Assembly (NCBI GenBank): GCA_963808455.1
Contig: CAWEHT010000182.1
Coordinates: 1 to 9,924, forward strand
Direction of reading: 5' to 3'
Source: CAWEHT01 sp963808455
GTDB taxonomy: Bacteria > Chloroflexota > Anaerolineae > CG2-30-64-16
DNA length: 9,924 nucleotides
Shown one piece after another: positions 1-7,075 of this stretch. Each line of letters opens with the position of its first letter. Position 1 is the first letter of the stretch. The position numbers were made by a program, and so were the translations under genes. The notes below the pieces were generated by a model. That model was not told the origin of the DNA, did not search any database, and saw only the letters and a list, made by a program, of their open reading frames with translations.

Positions 1-812
1 AACGGTTACGAGAAAGGTGGGCAGATACGTGTTCATGGCACCGAACACGAAGTTGAAGCAGCCAAAGGCGGCGGCGAGCATCCAGATATTCCGATTGCGC
101 AGCACCTGCCCCGTCGGGACCGGGGACACGCCGGCTTGCCCTACCTGGTCGGGCGCCTGCTCGGGCGCGCCCGGCGCCAGCCTGACCGCGGCGAGGTAGA
201 GCAGCGTGACTACGGCGCCGTAGACGGCGCCAACCCACCATACTGCCCGCCACGAGCCGAGAAGTGCCGGCCGGCCCCCGGCCTGAGCCAGTGCCGGTGC
301 GGCCAGGAACATCGCCGTTGACCCCAGCGGCACCCACGTTAACCAGATGCCCATCGCGGCGCCACGCCGATTAGCCGTGAACCACTGGGCTATGATCGCG
401 GGTGCCAGCACGGCCATGAAGCTGGTGCCTGCGCCTTCGATGACGCGACTGGCAAGCAACATCCCTACGCCGTGGCTGAGGGCGCCCAGGCCGCTGCCGA
501 GGACAATGGACCCTCCGGCCAGCAGGCCCGTGACGCGATAGCCGCTCTTCTGGAAGATCAGGCCCGAGGGCAAAGCCAGGAGCACCCCGGTGATGGCGTA
601 CACCGACATGAGTAGCCCTGCCTGGCCCATGGGAAGCTTGAAAGCCCCCATCAGCAGGGGCATGATCGGGGGCACTTTGAACTGGTTCAGCGGCGCGGCA
701 ATGCTGAAAAGCAGGACAATGGCCAGGATGGCCCAAGCGGTGCGCTCGCGTCCGCGGCCTTGCCGAGCCCCGAGCTGGCTATCGAGCGCCAGAGGTTGCT
801 GAAATCTGCCAT
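1..812 (-). CDS. MFS transporter, N-terminal two thirds (3' end beyond window; probable 5' frameshift)
   Basis: The minus-strand frame whose codons start at 60, 720 and 780 is open from the window edge to about 840 and reads as a major facilitator superfamily permease. In order it shows a TM1 (AWAILAIVLLFSIAAPLNQF), TM2, a loop resembling the MFS A-motif (LIFQKSGYR), TM4 with SRVIEGAG, a loop TANRRGAAMG, and a TM7 (NIWMLAAAFGCFNFVFGA) near the edge. This frame has no ATG, GTG or TTG upstream of TM1. An ATG at 812-810 with a GAGGA motif five bases upstream opens a different frame (MADFSNLWRSIASS...) that would join it after one missing base near 740-765, so I take 812 as the likely true start. 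The substrate cannot be told from sequence; the general look is of CynX/NarK-like anion or organic acid carriers. It lies downstream of the corrinoid/UroD operon, separated from it by a hairpin, so co-transcription is uncertain. Family call is firm; start is weak. Confidence 0.8.
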
Positions 813-876
813 CGGTGTCCTCAGGCCGTGTGGGTGGGCGCTAAGCCACGCCGATGGCAGGCTCATGCATCCAAGA

Positions 877-901
877 ACCGGGCTCCCGGCGGGAGCCTGG
901 T
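877..901 (-). terminator. Hairpin after the UroD-type gene
   Basis: A perfect 7-bp stem GGCTCCC/GGGAGCC with a 3-nt loop lies at 881-897 and extends by three more pairs past one mismatch (877-901). On the minus strand it starts about 20 nt after the stop of the UroD-type gene and is followed by TTCTTGG, so the U-tract is weak. It is a plausible terminator or 3'-end stabiliser between that operon and the MFS gene. Confidence 0.5.
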
Positions 902-920
902 GCCAGTTGTCACGGCGAGA

Positions 921-2201
921 TCAGTATGTGCCGAACTCGCGGGTGGCGTCAGCCCAGACCTCCACGAGACCTGGCTGGCAGCCTTCCAGTTCCATCACAC
1001 CGGTGCACATGACGTAGCCGCCGCCCAAACCCACGACCTCGCACAGTTGCCTGGTGCGGGCACGCACCTGCTCGGTCGTTCCGGATTGAAGGAGCGAGGT
1101 GGGCATTCCGCCCATGATGCACATCGTGTCGCCGACGACTTCCTTCGCTCTAAAGATGTCGCTATCCTGGAAGGAGCCGATGGTCTTGCCTTTGGGCAAG
1201 GTCGCAAGATACTTCAGCCTCTGATCCCACACACCCTCATAATAGACCCACGGCGTGATGCCGGCGTCGATCAATTTCAGCATCATCGCTTCCAGCTGAG
1301 GCCAGTAGAAGCGCTCGAACTGCGCCAGCGACATGAAACCATCTGAGCCACGGTGCAGCGGGATAAAGACGTAGGGCACCCCGATGGCCCGGCTGGTGGC
1401 AATGGCGTAGTCGAGCTGGAAGCGGCTAACCTTCTGCTCGGCCGTCAGGAGCTTGTCCGGACACCGCAGCATGTCGAGGAATATGCCTCGCATCCCGCGC
1501 AGCGTATCCGACATGAAGTCGAAGGGCGCTTCAACCAGCACGGAGAGCATGGTGAAGGGCGGAAATCCGAGCGCGGCCAGACGCTGCATAGAGTTGACGG
1601 CGCCGCCCAGCCAATCAGCCTGCGCCTTGATGGCCTTGCTCAACGCGTCCAGGGCGGCCACCACAGGAGGAGCGGCCAGCACGGCGTAGTTCAGCAGAAT
1701 GTTGTAGTAGCCGTAGAGTGACATCCCGAGCGGCGGAAGCATGGCCAGGCCGCTCAACTCGCCGAAGGCTCGCGGCATATACACGCGAATGCCCCAATCG
1801 GCCGGGTCCTCCAGGAAGGCGTCATAGTCCTCGACCTTCATGAATTCGCGCTCGTTGAACTGAAAGGAATCGTTGGGACCCAGACCGTACCCCGGCCACT
1901 TGGTCATGCGATCGCCCAAAGCCTTGCTGGGCTCCGGCGTATGCCAGGCACCAAACACCAGATCCGGTCGAAAGCGAAGTGCTGCCTGCTCCAGCAGCAC
2001 CTGGGCCTTCTGAGGTTCGTCGTAAAGCGCCTTTTTGCTGATGCCGCCCATTTCCGAAAGAAGGTACCCTAAACCCATGAGCAGCGGGACGCGGTCAGGC
2101 TGTTTCAACAAGATCGCATCTTCCATGCGCCTGGCGCGCTCACCGCACAGCTGTTCCGGGCTCTTGGCAGCATCGAGAGCATCGTTGGTCCTGGTAGCCA
2201 T
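921..2201 (-). CDS. UroD/MtaA-family methyltransferase-like protein
   Basis: A 426-aa protein of the uroporphyrinogen decarboxylase superfamily, in the branch near MtaA/MtbA/CmuA that moves methyl groups between corrinoid proteins and a thiol or pterin acceptor. The family look is in GSDGFMSLAQFERFYWP (285-301), LPKGKTIGSFQDSDIF (335-350) and AKEVVGDTMCIMGGMP (352-367). The zinc motif His-x-Cys of MtaA-type enzymes is not present; its expected place reads Tyr320-Tyr-Glu322-Gly. Cys361 and Cys399 are possible remaining thiol ligands. An upstream in-frame extension to 2336 exists but overlaps the corrinoid gene. I chose the ATG at 2201 because it follows the corrinoid stop by one base (TGAGATG) and has AGGAG upstream. 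The coupling implies the corrinoid protein is its partner. True heme-pathway HemE is shorter and would not normally be paired with a B12 protein. Direction of methyl transfer and acceptor are unknown. Confidence 0.85.
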   Translation of the reverse strand: MATRTNDALDAAKSPEQLCGERARRMEDAILLKQPDRVPLLMGLGYLLSEMGGISKKALYDEPQKAQVLLEQAALRFRPDLVFGAWHTPEPSKALGDRMTKWPGYGLGPNDSFQFNEREFMKVEDYDAFLEDPADWGIRVYMPRAFGELSGLAMLPPLGMSLYGYYNILLNYAVLAAPPVVAALDALSKAIKAQADWLGGAVNSMQRLAALGFPPFTMLSVLVEAPFDFMSDTLRGMRGIFLDMLRCPDKLLTAEQKVSRFQLDYAIATSRAIGVPYVFIPLHRGSDGFMSLAQFERFYWPQLEAMMLKLIDAGITPWVYYEGVWDQRLKYLATLPKGKTIGSFQDSDIFRAKEVVGDTMCIMGGMPTSLLQSGTTEQVRARTRQLCEVVGLGGGYVMCTGVMELEGCQPGLVEVWADATREFGTY

Positions 2202-2202
2202 C

Positions 2203-2836
2203 TCATCTTGCTCCTGTCCACCGTTTGGCCAGCGAGACCGCTGCCATCGCGTCCGCGCCAAAGGCGTCCGCACCGGCGTACGCGCACACCTGCTGGTCCA
2301 CCGTTCCGCCACCCACCATGATCTTGACCTGTTCACGCAAGCCAGCCGCCTGAATGGCCTTCACCGTTTCCTTCATGGCATCATAAGACAGGGTAAGGAA
2401 GCCGCTCAAGGCCACGAGTTGTGGCTTCACCTCGACGATCTTGTCCACAAAGGCCTGCGGCGCCACGTCGATGCCCAGATCGTAGACATCGAAGCCGTTC
2501 ACGTCCAGCATGAAGGCCACAATGTCCTTGCCGATGTCGTGAATATCGCCCTTTACCGTGCCCATGACAACCCCGGCGCCGCTTTTGGCGGCGGTAGCCC
2601 CCTGCAGCCGCGGCTTCACCTCAGCGGAAATTGACTTCAACATTTCGCCGGCGAGGATCAGCTCGGGGATGAAGTACTGTCCCTCCTCGAACCGCTTACC
2701 CACTATCTCCATGGCCGACCGGCAGTCGTCCAAGAATCTGGGAAGGTGCGATGCCGGTGTCCAGCATCTGCGTGGCCAGCGCAAGCGCGTCGTCCTCGTT
2801 CATGTCGGCAATCGCGTTGACAAGTCGGTCTGCCAT
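2203..2836 (-). CDS. Corrinoid (B12-binding) methyl-carrier protein, frameshifted
   Basis: A small corrinoid protein of the MttC/MtbC/MtgC type, which carries a methyl group on cobalt between methyltransferases. The helical N-terminal domain starts at ATG 2836 (MADRLVNAIADMNEDD..., strong GGAGG seven bases upstream) and runs to APSQIL in one frame. The rest (DDCRSAMEIVGKRFEEGQYF, then the Rossmann-like B12 domain) is in another frame. Dropping one G at 2730-2731 (CTTGGAC to CTTGAC) restores a continuous 210-aa protein, the usual family length. In the corrected protein the cobalt-ligand motif DxHxxG is Asp97-Ile-His99-Asp-Ile-Gly102. It is followed by ALSGFLT and the MVGGGTV glycine turn that hold the dimethylbenzimidazole tail. 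It is the first gene of an operon with the UroD-type protein one base downstream. A second corrinoid gene lies at 7713-7076. Identity is firm; whether the frameshift is real or an assembly error is open. Confidence 0.88.
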
Positions 2837-2885
2837 TCGATGTCCTCCTCTTTGAAGTCTGTGGCGCGCCCTGTTAGGGGCCGCT

Positions 2886-2915
2886 AGTATAGCACCCCCG
2901 AGGGGCCCATCGCAA
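2886..2915 (-). promoter_or_regulatory. Sigma70-like promoter of the corrinoid/UroD operon
   Basis: On the minus strand TTGCGA (2915-2910), an 18-bp spacer and TATACT (2891-2886) precede the corrinoid gene. The predicted start point is near 2879, giving a leader of about 43 nt that contains the GGAGG ribosome site. The -10 is a 5/6 match and the -35 a 4/6 match. Confidence 0.6.
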
Positions 2916-2920
2916 GTCGG

Positions 2921-2949
2921 ACTGACCTCGGAAGGCCGGTCAGTTTTTT
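2921..2949 (+). terminator. Intrinsic terminator on the plus strand with no gene before it
   Basis: ACTGACC (2921-2927) and GGTCAGT (2938-2944) form a perfect 7-bp stem around a 10-nt loop, and six T residues run from 2944 to 2949. Polarity fits plus-strand transcription. Everything annotated upstream is on the minus strand and the plus gene begins only at 3058, so the terminator has no obvious client. It may insulate the divergent promoters or end a short antisense RNA. Confidence 0.6.
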
Positions 2950-3000
2950 CGGAACCTGCCGGTTCGGCCACCTTCCCTCGCGGGAACCCGCTCGATGGCC

Positions 3001-3017
3001 GGGCGGTTGATCCGCCC
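3001..3017. repeat. Short inverted repeat upstream of the yibE/F promoter
   Basis: GGGCGG and CCGCCC form a 6-bp inverted repeat around TTGAT, ending five bases before the TTGACA box. It could be an operator or the remains of a terminator; nothing in the sequence decides this. Confidence 0.35.
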
Positions 3018-3021
3018 TGCT

Positions 3022-3051
3022 TTGACAAAAACATGCGTCATGAATTATTCT
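3022..3051 (+). promoter_or_regulatory. Promoter of the YibE/F gene
   Basis: A perfect TTGACA (3022-3027) is followed after 18 bp by TATTCT (3046-3051, 4/6). The expected start point about seven bases on is 3058, which is the A of the ATG I prefer as translation start. The message may therefore be leaderless, in keeping with the lack of a ribosome binding site there. Confidence 0.5.
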
Positions 3052-3057
3052 TGCCCC

Positions 3058-4290
3058 ATGCTCAAAGACGGCCAGCGCGAGGCACCTGCCGGCGAAAGAG
3101 ACCCCATCGAGATCATCGTCAGACAAGTGCCCAATCATATCTGGGTGTGCCTCGGCGCAGTCGCAGTCATGCTGTTCCTGGGCTTGGCGTTTACCAAGGG
3201 AGCCCCTGCTCAGACCAATACGGGCGGGGCTGTCGGGTTGACCAACGAGACTTTGCAGGGGCGAGTGGCAGCGGTTCAGCCTCCAGCCATGCCGATATCT
3301 TCCACCGACCCGGGCACAGCGCGCATCCTGGTCGACATCACCGCAGGCAGCCAGAAGGGGCGCCGCGTACAGATCCAGCCGAGTGGGAGGACAACCGGAC
3401 TGGTAGGTGACACAGCGGTCCAGGTTGGCGACATGGTGTTGGTAGAGTACAGCACCGGCGGCCCGCAAGGCGACCAGTATGCCATCAGCGACTTCGTGCG
3501 GCTGCCCCAGCTCCTGATCATCGCCCTCATATTCGCGGCCGCCACCATCGCCGTCGGGCGATGGGTTGGCCTGCGCGCGCTGGTCAGCGTCGGCATCAGC
3601 ATCCTGGCGATCTTCGGTTGCATCTTGCCGGGCATCTCCGCCGGGCGCGATCCCCTCATGGTATGCCTCGCCGCCTCTTTGCTGCTGATGATCGCCTCAC
3701 TCTACTTGATCTATCAGTGGCAATGGAAGACCCATGCCGCCGCGCTCAGCATCGGCATTGCCTTGATCGTCTCGGCACTCCTGGCCTTCGGCTTTGCCAA
3801 CATGAGTCACCTCACCGGTTTTAGCTCCGACGAGACGGCAATGGTCAGCCAGATGGCGCGCGTGCACATCAACATGCGCGGCCTGCTCATGGGCGGCGTG
3901 CTGGTCGGAGCCGCCGGGGTGCTTGGCGACGTCGCCGTAAACCAGACATCCGCGGTTTTCGAGCTAAAGCACGCCAACCCGGGGCTGAATTGGCGGGAAC
4001 TGTTCGGGCACGCGATGGCCATCGGGCGCGATCATATTGCCTCGATGATCAACACCCTCCTGCTGGCGTATGCAAGCGCCTCTTTGCCGCTGATCCTGTT
4101 GCTCTCGATGCAGACCCTTTCGTTCACCGACACTCTGAACCGCGAATTCATTGCCGAAGAGATCGTTCGCACGCTCGTGGGCAGCCTGGGGCTAATCGTC
4201 GCCGTCCCGCTGGCCAGCTTGATCGCCAGCTTCATCGCGGCGCGGCGTGGACCGGCCGGCGCAAACGAGGGAGTAGGGAGCAGGGAATAG
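3058..4290 (+). CDS. YibE/F family integral membrane protein
   Basis: A 410-aa polytopic membrane protein of the YibE/F family, whose function is not established. One N-terminal membrane segment (about 27-46) precedes an exported-looking soluble domain (about 55-148). About seven further hydrophobic segments follow, roughly at 151-168, 169-188, 201-222, 226-248, 272-290, 332-352 and 376-396. The family hallmark is GDVAVNQTSAVFEL (about 290-303) and RDHIASMINTLLLAYASAS (324-342). In-frame ATGs at 2995 and 3040 lie upstream, but the promoter elements overlap them and no ribosome site supports them, so I start at 3058. The last residues EGVGSRE are encoded by a low-complexity GGGAGTAGGGA tract that recurs, inverted, at the end of the convergent gene, so the native C-terminus was probably different. 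It stands alone between two methyltransferase operons with no evident link to them. Confidence 0.85.
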   Translation: MLKDGQREAPAGERDPIEIIVRQVPNHIWVCLGAVAVMLFLGLAFTKGAPAQTNTGGAVGLTNETLQGRVAAVQPPAMPISSTDPGTARILVDITAGSQKGRRVQIQPSGRTTGLVGDTAVQVGDMVLVEYSTGGPQGDQYAISDFVRLPQLLIIALIFAAATIAVGRWVGLRALVSVGISILAIFGCILPGISAGRDPLMVCLAASLLLMIASLYLIYQWQWKTHAAALSIGIALIVSALLAFGFANMSHLTGFSSDETAMVSQMARVHINMRGLLMGGVLVGAAGVLGDVAVNQTSAVFELKHANPGLNWRELFGHAMAIGRDHIASMINTLLLAYASASLPLILLLSMQTLSFTDTLNREFIAEEIVRTLVGSLGLIVAVPLASLIASFIAARRGPAGANEGVGSRE

Positions 4291-4453
4291 ACATGCATTA
4301 GAAGCTATTTCCCGGCGGCTACTCCCTGTTCCCCTCCATGGATATTCGTGGGCCGCTCACGACAGATCATTCCCTTCCTGTATTCCGCATCCACCTATTC
4401 CATTCTTCCCACTGCCCCGCTACTCCCTATTCCCTATTCCCTCGTACTCCCTC
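4267..4453. repeat. Inverted and tandem CTACTCCC/CTATTCCC repeat patch
   Basis: A purine-rich tract at 4267-4290 (units GGGAGTA, GGGAGCA, GGGAATA) reappears in inverted orientation at 4427-4453 as CTATTCCC-CTATTCCC-CTCGTACTCCC. Further copies lie between them: CTACTCCCTGTTCCCC at 4319-4334, CATTCCC near 4369, and CTACTCCC at 4420-4427. The two outer copies form the 3' ends of the convergent YibE/F and peptidase genes and could pair as a long hairpin acting as a two-way terminator. The 136 bp between the genes hold no other feature I can name. Confidence 0.7.
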
Positions 4454-5410
4454 GCCCGAACATCGACTTGAGTCTCGCCCACCACCCGCGGGCAGGCAGG
4501 TCATCGTTGCCGCCCTGGCCCGGATCGCGCGCCAGCCGTGTGCCCGCACGGTCTTCGTCTGTTGCACCATCTTGTGGCGCGGGTAACGCTGAAAGTAGGG
4601 CCGCGCCTCCGTGTGCATGGCCCATGCGCGCTGCAACATCACTTCGGCTGCTGCGGGTCCCCGTCCGGCATCCGATGCCGTCGCTGGACCGGTTGGCGAA
4701 GTGGGAGCCGCAGGGTCCGGCGTCCCAGGTGCCGGGCTGAGCGCGCTCGCCAGCGCAGGTGCAGGGGCGCCCGTCAGTGAAGGCGTCACAGCTGAGCCCC
4801 CCGTGACCGAGGGTACCGCTTCCGGGCTCTCTTTTGGCGTCGGCGCCGAGCCTGGGTTGGTCGAACTCGCAGCGTCCGTGCCGGCCGGCATCGCCAGGTC
4901 GTCGGCCCGTGTCCGCAAGAGGGCCACACAGTTGCCCAGCTTCTGCCATTTCTCGAAAGTGGCCCAATCCCAGGTCTCCTGCAGCCCGTTCCACGTATTG
5001 GACCGCGTGCAGCCGGTCTCGTCATACGCGACCACGGGGCTGAAGTGCCCGCTGGACGGGTCGTTCAGTGTGAAGAAGAACAGAACAATGATCGGATTGC
5101 CGTTATCGATGGCCTTGCGCACTACAGGCTGCAATAGCGTATTGGCGTTACCACTGTGCACCTCACAGGGCACCTGGCAACGGTCCTGGAGAAAGCTGAC
5201 CATGTGCGGCACATCGGTCTCGCCAACATAGCCCTCGCCATACATCACGTCTTTGACATAGTCCGCAGGGAGCTCGACACCGGTCAGGTATTTGAGACAT
5301 TCGGCCACGGACTCGGGTCCACAGTTGTAGAGGCGGTTCTTGTCGGGCAAGCCATCGGCCGTCCAGTCGTTCAATTGATTCCAGTTCCACCAGGGGGTGA
5401 GTTGGGGCAC
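4427..5410 (-). CDS. C39-like (papain-fold) cysteine peptidase with Pro/Ala/Ser/Thr-rich tail
   Basis: A 327-aa protein whose first 165 residues look like a C39-type papain-fold peptidase. Cys30 sits in YNCGPESVAECL, the usual NCGPxSxA nucleophile motif. His122 sits in SGHFSPVVAYD. Asn138 or Asn141 before the closing aromatic segment WDWATFEKW could complete the triad. No signal peptide or membrane segment is seen. Residues about 175-260 are a Pro/Ala/Ser/Thr/Gly-rich linker, then a short basic region, and a tail GEGVRGNRE made by the intergenic repeat. The start is GTG at 5410, supported by GGGAGG six bases upstream and a near-consensus promoter. The N-terminal catalytic part is convincing; the low-complexity C-terminal half is not recognisable. 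It is not next to an ABC exporter, so a bacteriocin-processing role is not supported; substrate unknown. Confidence 0.75.
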   Translation of the reverse strand: MPQLTPWWNWNQLNDWTADGLPDKNRLYNCGPESVAECLKYLTGVELPADYVKDVMYGEGYVGETDVPHMVSFLQDRCQVPCEVHSGNANTLLQPVVRKAIDNGNPIIVLFFFTLNDPSSGHFSPVVAYDETGCTRSNTWNGLQETWDWATFEKWQKLGNCVALLRTRADDLAMPAGTDAASSTNPGSAPTPKESPEAVPSVTGGSAVTPSLTGAPAPALASALSPAPGTPDPAAPTSPTGPATASDAGRGPAAAEVMLQRAWAMHTEARPYFQRYPRHKMVQQTKTVRAHGWRAIRARAATMTCLPAGGGRDSSRCSGEGVRGNRE

Positions 5411-5447
5411 GTGGGTCCTCCCAGAACGTGTGGATTACGGCTACGGC

Positions 5448-5476
5448 ATTATAGGCATGGCTGTAGGGATGCACAA
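5448..5476 (-). promoter_or_regulatory. Promoter of the C39-like peptidase gene
   Basis: A perfect TATAAT (5453-5448 on the minus strand) lies 17 bp after TTGTGC (5476-5471, 3/6). The predicted start point near 5441 gives a leader of about 31 nt with GGGAGG before the GTG start. It lies after the terminator of the methyltransferase operon, so the peptidase is a separate unit. Confidence 0.6.
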
Positions 5477-5487
5477 GTTCGGGCAAA

Positions 5488-5524
5488 GGGTTTCCTCCAG
5501 GCGGGGCCGGCCTTGAGGAAACCC
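5488..5524 (-). terminator. Strong terminator hairpin after the MttB-family gene
   Basis: GGGTTTCCTC and GAGGAAACCC form a perfect 10-bp stem (5488-5497 with 5515-5524). A further AGGC/GCCT pairing is possible inside the loop. On the minus strand it is followed by TTTGCCC, a short U-tract. It ends the corrinoid/MttB operon about 70 nt after the stop codon. Confidence 0.7.
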
Positions 5525-5592
5525 GCTGGGGCAGCGTCCCGCGCCTACTCGGATCGCGTCACGGGCGGGGGTGCGGAACGCCGCCAGGTTCT

Positions 5593-7059
5593 TTAGGCTT
5601 TGAATGACATCCCTGCCAGGTCACGCTCAGCGCGCTGGACGATGCCGGCCAGCTGGCGCTGCAGGTCGTCGCTCAATGGTTCCGGCTTGTGCGTGTCGAG
5701 GATCTTGAGCGTCTTGGCAGTTACATTCTCGCCGTAGGTCTTGCTGCCCTTCTGCTGCCAGATGTCGGGGTTGTCACGGTTGATATTCAGCGGTTTCCAC
5801 ATCTCATTCCTGAAGTGCTTGAAGGTGTGATCGCTGGACATGAAGTGCCCGCCCGGGCCAATGGCGTCCATCACGTCGAGCCCTTCTGTCTCCGGGTTGA
5901 TCTCGAACCCGCGCAGGAAGCGTTTCACGTAGCTGATGATCTCATTGCACATGACGATCATCGCCGGGTTGCTGATGAGGCCCTGCCCCAGATAACCAAC
6001 ATCATGGATCAGATTGGCGCCGTCCAACGCGGCCAGCAGCGTCGTGAAGGCGTGTTCCATCCCTGCCTGCTGATCGAAGACGTGGGCATCGGTCCCCACA
6101 GTGCCCCACATCGGGATGCCATAGTAGTGGTACAGATCACTACAGGCCGAGTGCGTCAGCCGGAATTCCGGCGAGCCGTAGGCGAACGTCGAGGTGCGCA
6201 TATCCATGGCCACCGAGGCAAAGCCTGAAATGATTGGAGAGCCCTTGTGCCGTAGCTGGTGCAATACCACCCCGCTCAGCGCCTCCGCATTCTGCTGGAT
6301 GATCGCTCCCGCAACGGTCACCGGGGATGACCCACCCAGCATGCCACCGGGCACGTATGTGATCGGCACGCCCTTGTCCGCGCAGAGGAACAGCTTGCGC
6401 ACGGCGCCGTAGGAATGCACCAGCGGCGGAGTCGGCTCCGAATAGTGGATGAGCATCGGCCTGGCGCGCAGCGCTGCCTCACCGCCTACGACCGTCTCTG
6501 CCATCTCGATGATCGTCGCCAGGTCCTCGGCGCCGCCCGCGGTAGTGAAGATTGGCTTGGTGGAATTCTGCAGCATGGCACGCACGCACTCGATGTACAT
6601 CGTATTGGTGGGCACGTCGTGCGGCAGGGCCAGCGAGGCAATGAAGTCGAGCTCCGAGCAGTAGTCGGCCACCACAGCCGCATTGATCACGTCCTGCAGC
6701 AGCGAGTGGCGCAGCTTTCCCGTTCGCAGATCGAACGTGTGGATCAGGTCGGTGCCCATCCCAAAGTAGATGTTGCGCCCTTCGAGGCGCATGGCCTCTT
6801 GCCCTTTGCGGTTGTAGATCGTGATGAGCGAAGGGGCGCTGCGGATGGCCTCTTCAACGAGCCATTCAGGATACAGCACGACGTTGTCGCCTTTGACCTG
6901 GCATCCGGCGGCCCGCAGCATCTCGACAGCCTCGCTGTGAGAGACGCGCGTGCCCACCGTTTGCAGGAGGCGCAGCGACGCGTAGTGCAGCTCGTGGATT
7001 TGCTCATCGCTCAAGACGCGAAACGAGGGAAGGGCCTGCGATTTGAACCCGGTATTCAT
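5593..7059 (-). CDS. MttB-family corrinoid methyltransferase (non-pyrrolysine)
   Basis: A 488-aa protein of the trimethylamine methyltransferase (MttB) superfamily, TIM-barrel enzymes that move a methyl group from a quaternary or tertiary amine to Co(I) of a partner corrinoid protein. Diagnostic stretches are GMGTDLIHTFDLRTGKLR (about 100-117), PGGMLGGSSPVTVAGA (237-252), the barrel segment GSPEFRLTHSACSDLYHYYG (295-314), and GTDAHVFDQQAGMEHA (322-337). The reading frame has no in-frame amber codon, so it belongs to the non-pyrrolysine group. Characterised members of that group act on glycine betaine (MtgB), carnitine (MtcB) or proline betaine (MtpB). The substrate cannot be assigned here. 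ATG 7059 has AAGGAG six bases upstream and follows the corrinoid stop by 16 nt, so the two genes are co-transcribed and the corrinoid protein is the likely methyl acceptor. Length is typical and the gene is intact. Confidence 0.92.
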   Translation of the reverse strand: MNTGFKSQALPSFRVLSDEQIHELHYASLRLLQTVGTRVSHSEAVEMLRAAGCQVKGDNVVLYPEWLVEEAIRSAPSLITIYNRKGQEAMRLEGRNIYFGMGTDLIHTFDLRTGKLRHSLLQDVINAAVVADYCSELDFIASLALPHDVPTNTMYIECVRAMLQNSTKPIFTTAGGAEDLATIIEMAETVVGGEAALRARPMLIHYSEPTPPLVHSYGAVRKLFLCADKGVPITYVPGGMLGGSSPVTVAGAIIQQNAEALSGVVLHQLRHKGSPIISGFASVAMDMRTSTFAYGSPEFRLTHSACSDLYHYYGIPMWGTVGTDAHVFDQQAGMEHAFTTLLAALDGANLIHDVGYLGQGLISNPAMIVMCNEIISYVKRFLRGFEINPETEGLDVMDAIGPGGHFMSSDHTFKHFRNEMWKPLNINRDNPDIWQQKGSKTYGENVTAKTLKILDTHKPEPLSDDLQRQLAGIVQRAERDLAGMSFKA

Positions 7060-7075
7060 CTGCTGCTCCTTAAGC

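Noticed and set aside
1353..1721. Plus-strand open frame opposite the UroD-type gene
   Set aside because: It is antisense to a well-conserved coding frame, has no ribosome site or family features, and reflects the high GC content. The same holds for plus-strand frames at 828-1346, 2035-2634, 4611-5231, 5689-6228 and 6415-7116.
2202..2336. 45-residue N-terminal extension of the UroD-type protein
   Set aside because: It overlaps the end of the corrinoid gene, is composed of Arg/Trp/Thr-rich out-of-frame sequence, and the ATG at 2201 directly after the corrinoid stop is far better placed.
2837..3057. Cobalamin riboswitch before the corrinoid/UroD operon
   Set aside because: The predicted leader is only about 43 nt and no B12-box-like motif was found. 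The leader of the second corrinoid operon (7714-7794) is also too short for one.
2995..3057. Longer YibE/F start at 2995 or 3040
   Set aside because: These codons overlap the best promoter and have no ribosome site; the extra residues have no membrane or signal character.
4267..4453. CRISPR array
   Set aside because: The repeat units are 7-10 bases, degenerate, partly inverted and without unique spacers of constant length.
4434..4994. Minus-strand frame of 186 aa within the C39-like peptidase gene
   Set aside because: It overlaps the peptidase frame, starts internally without a ribosome site and shows no recognisable fold. The peptidase frame has the catalytic motif, a promoter and a good start, although both frames use the low-complexity linker.
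5593..7059. Pyrrolysine in the MttB-family enzyme
   Set aside because: The full 488-codon frame has no internal amber codon, and the family contains many non-pyrrolysine members.
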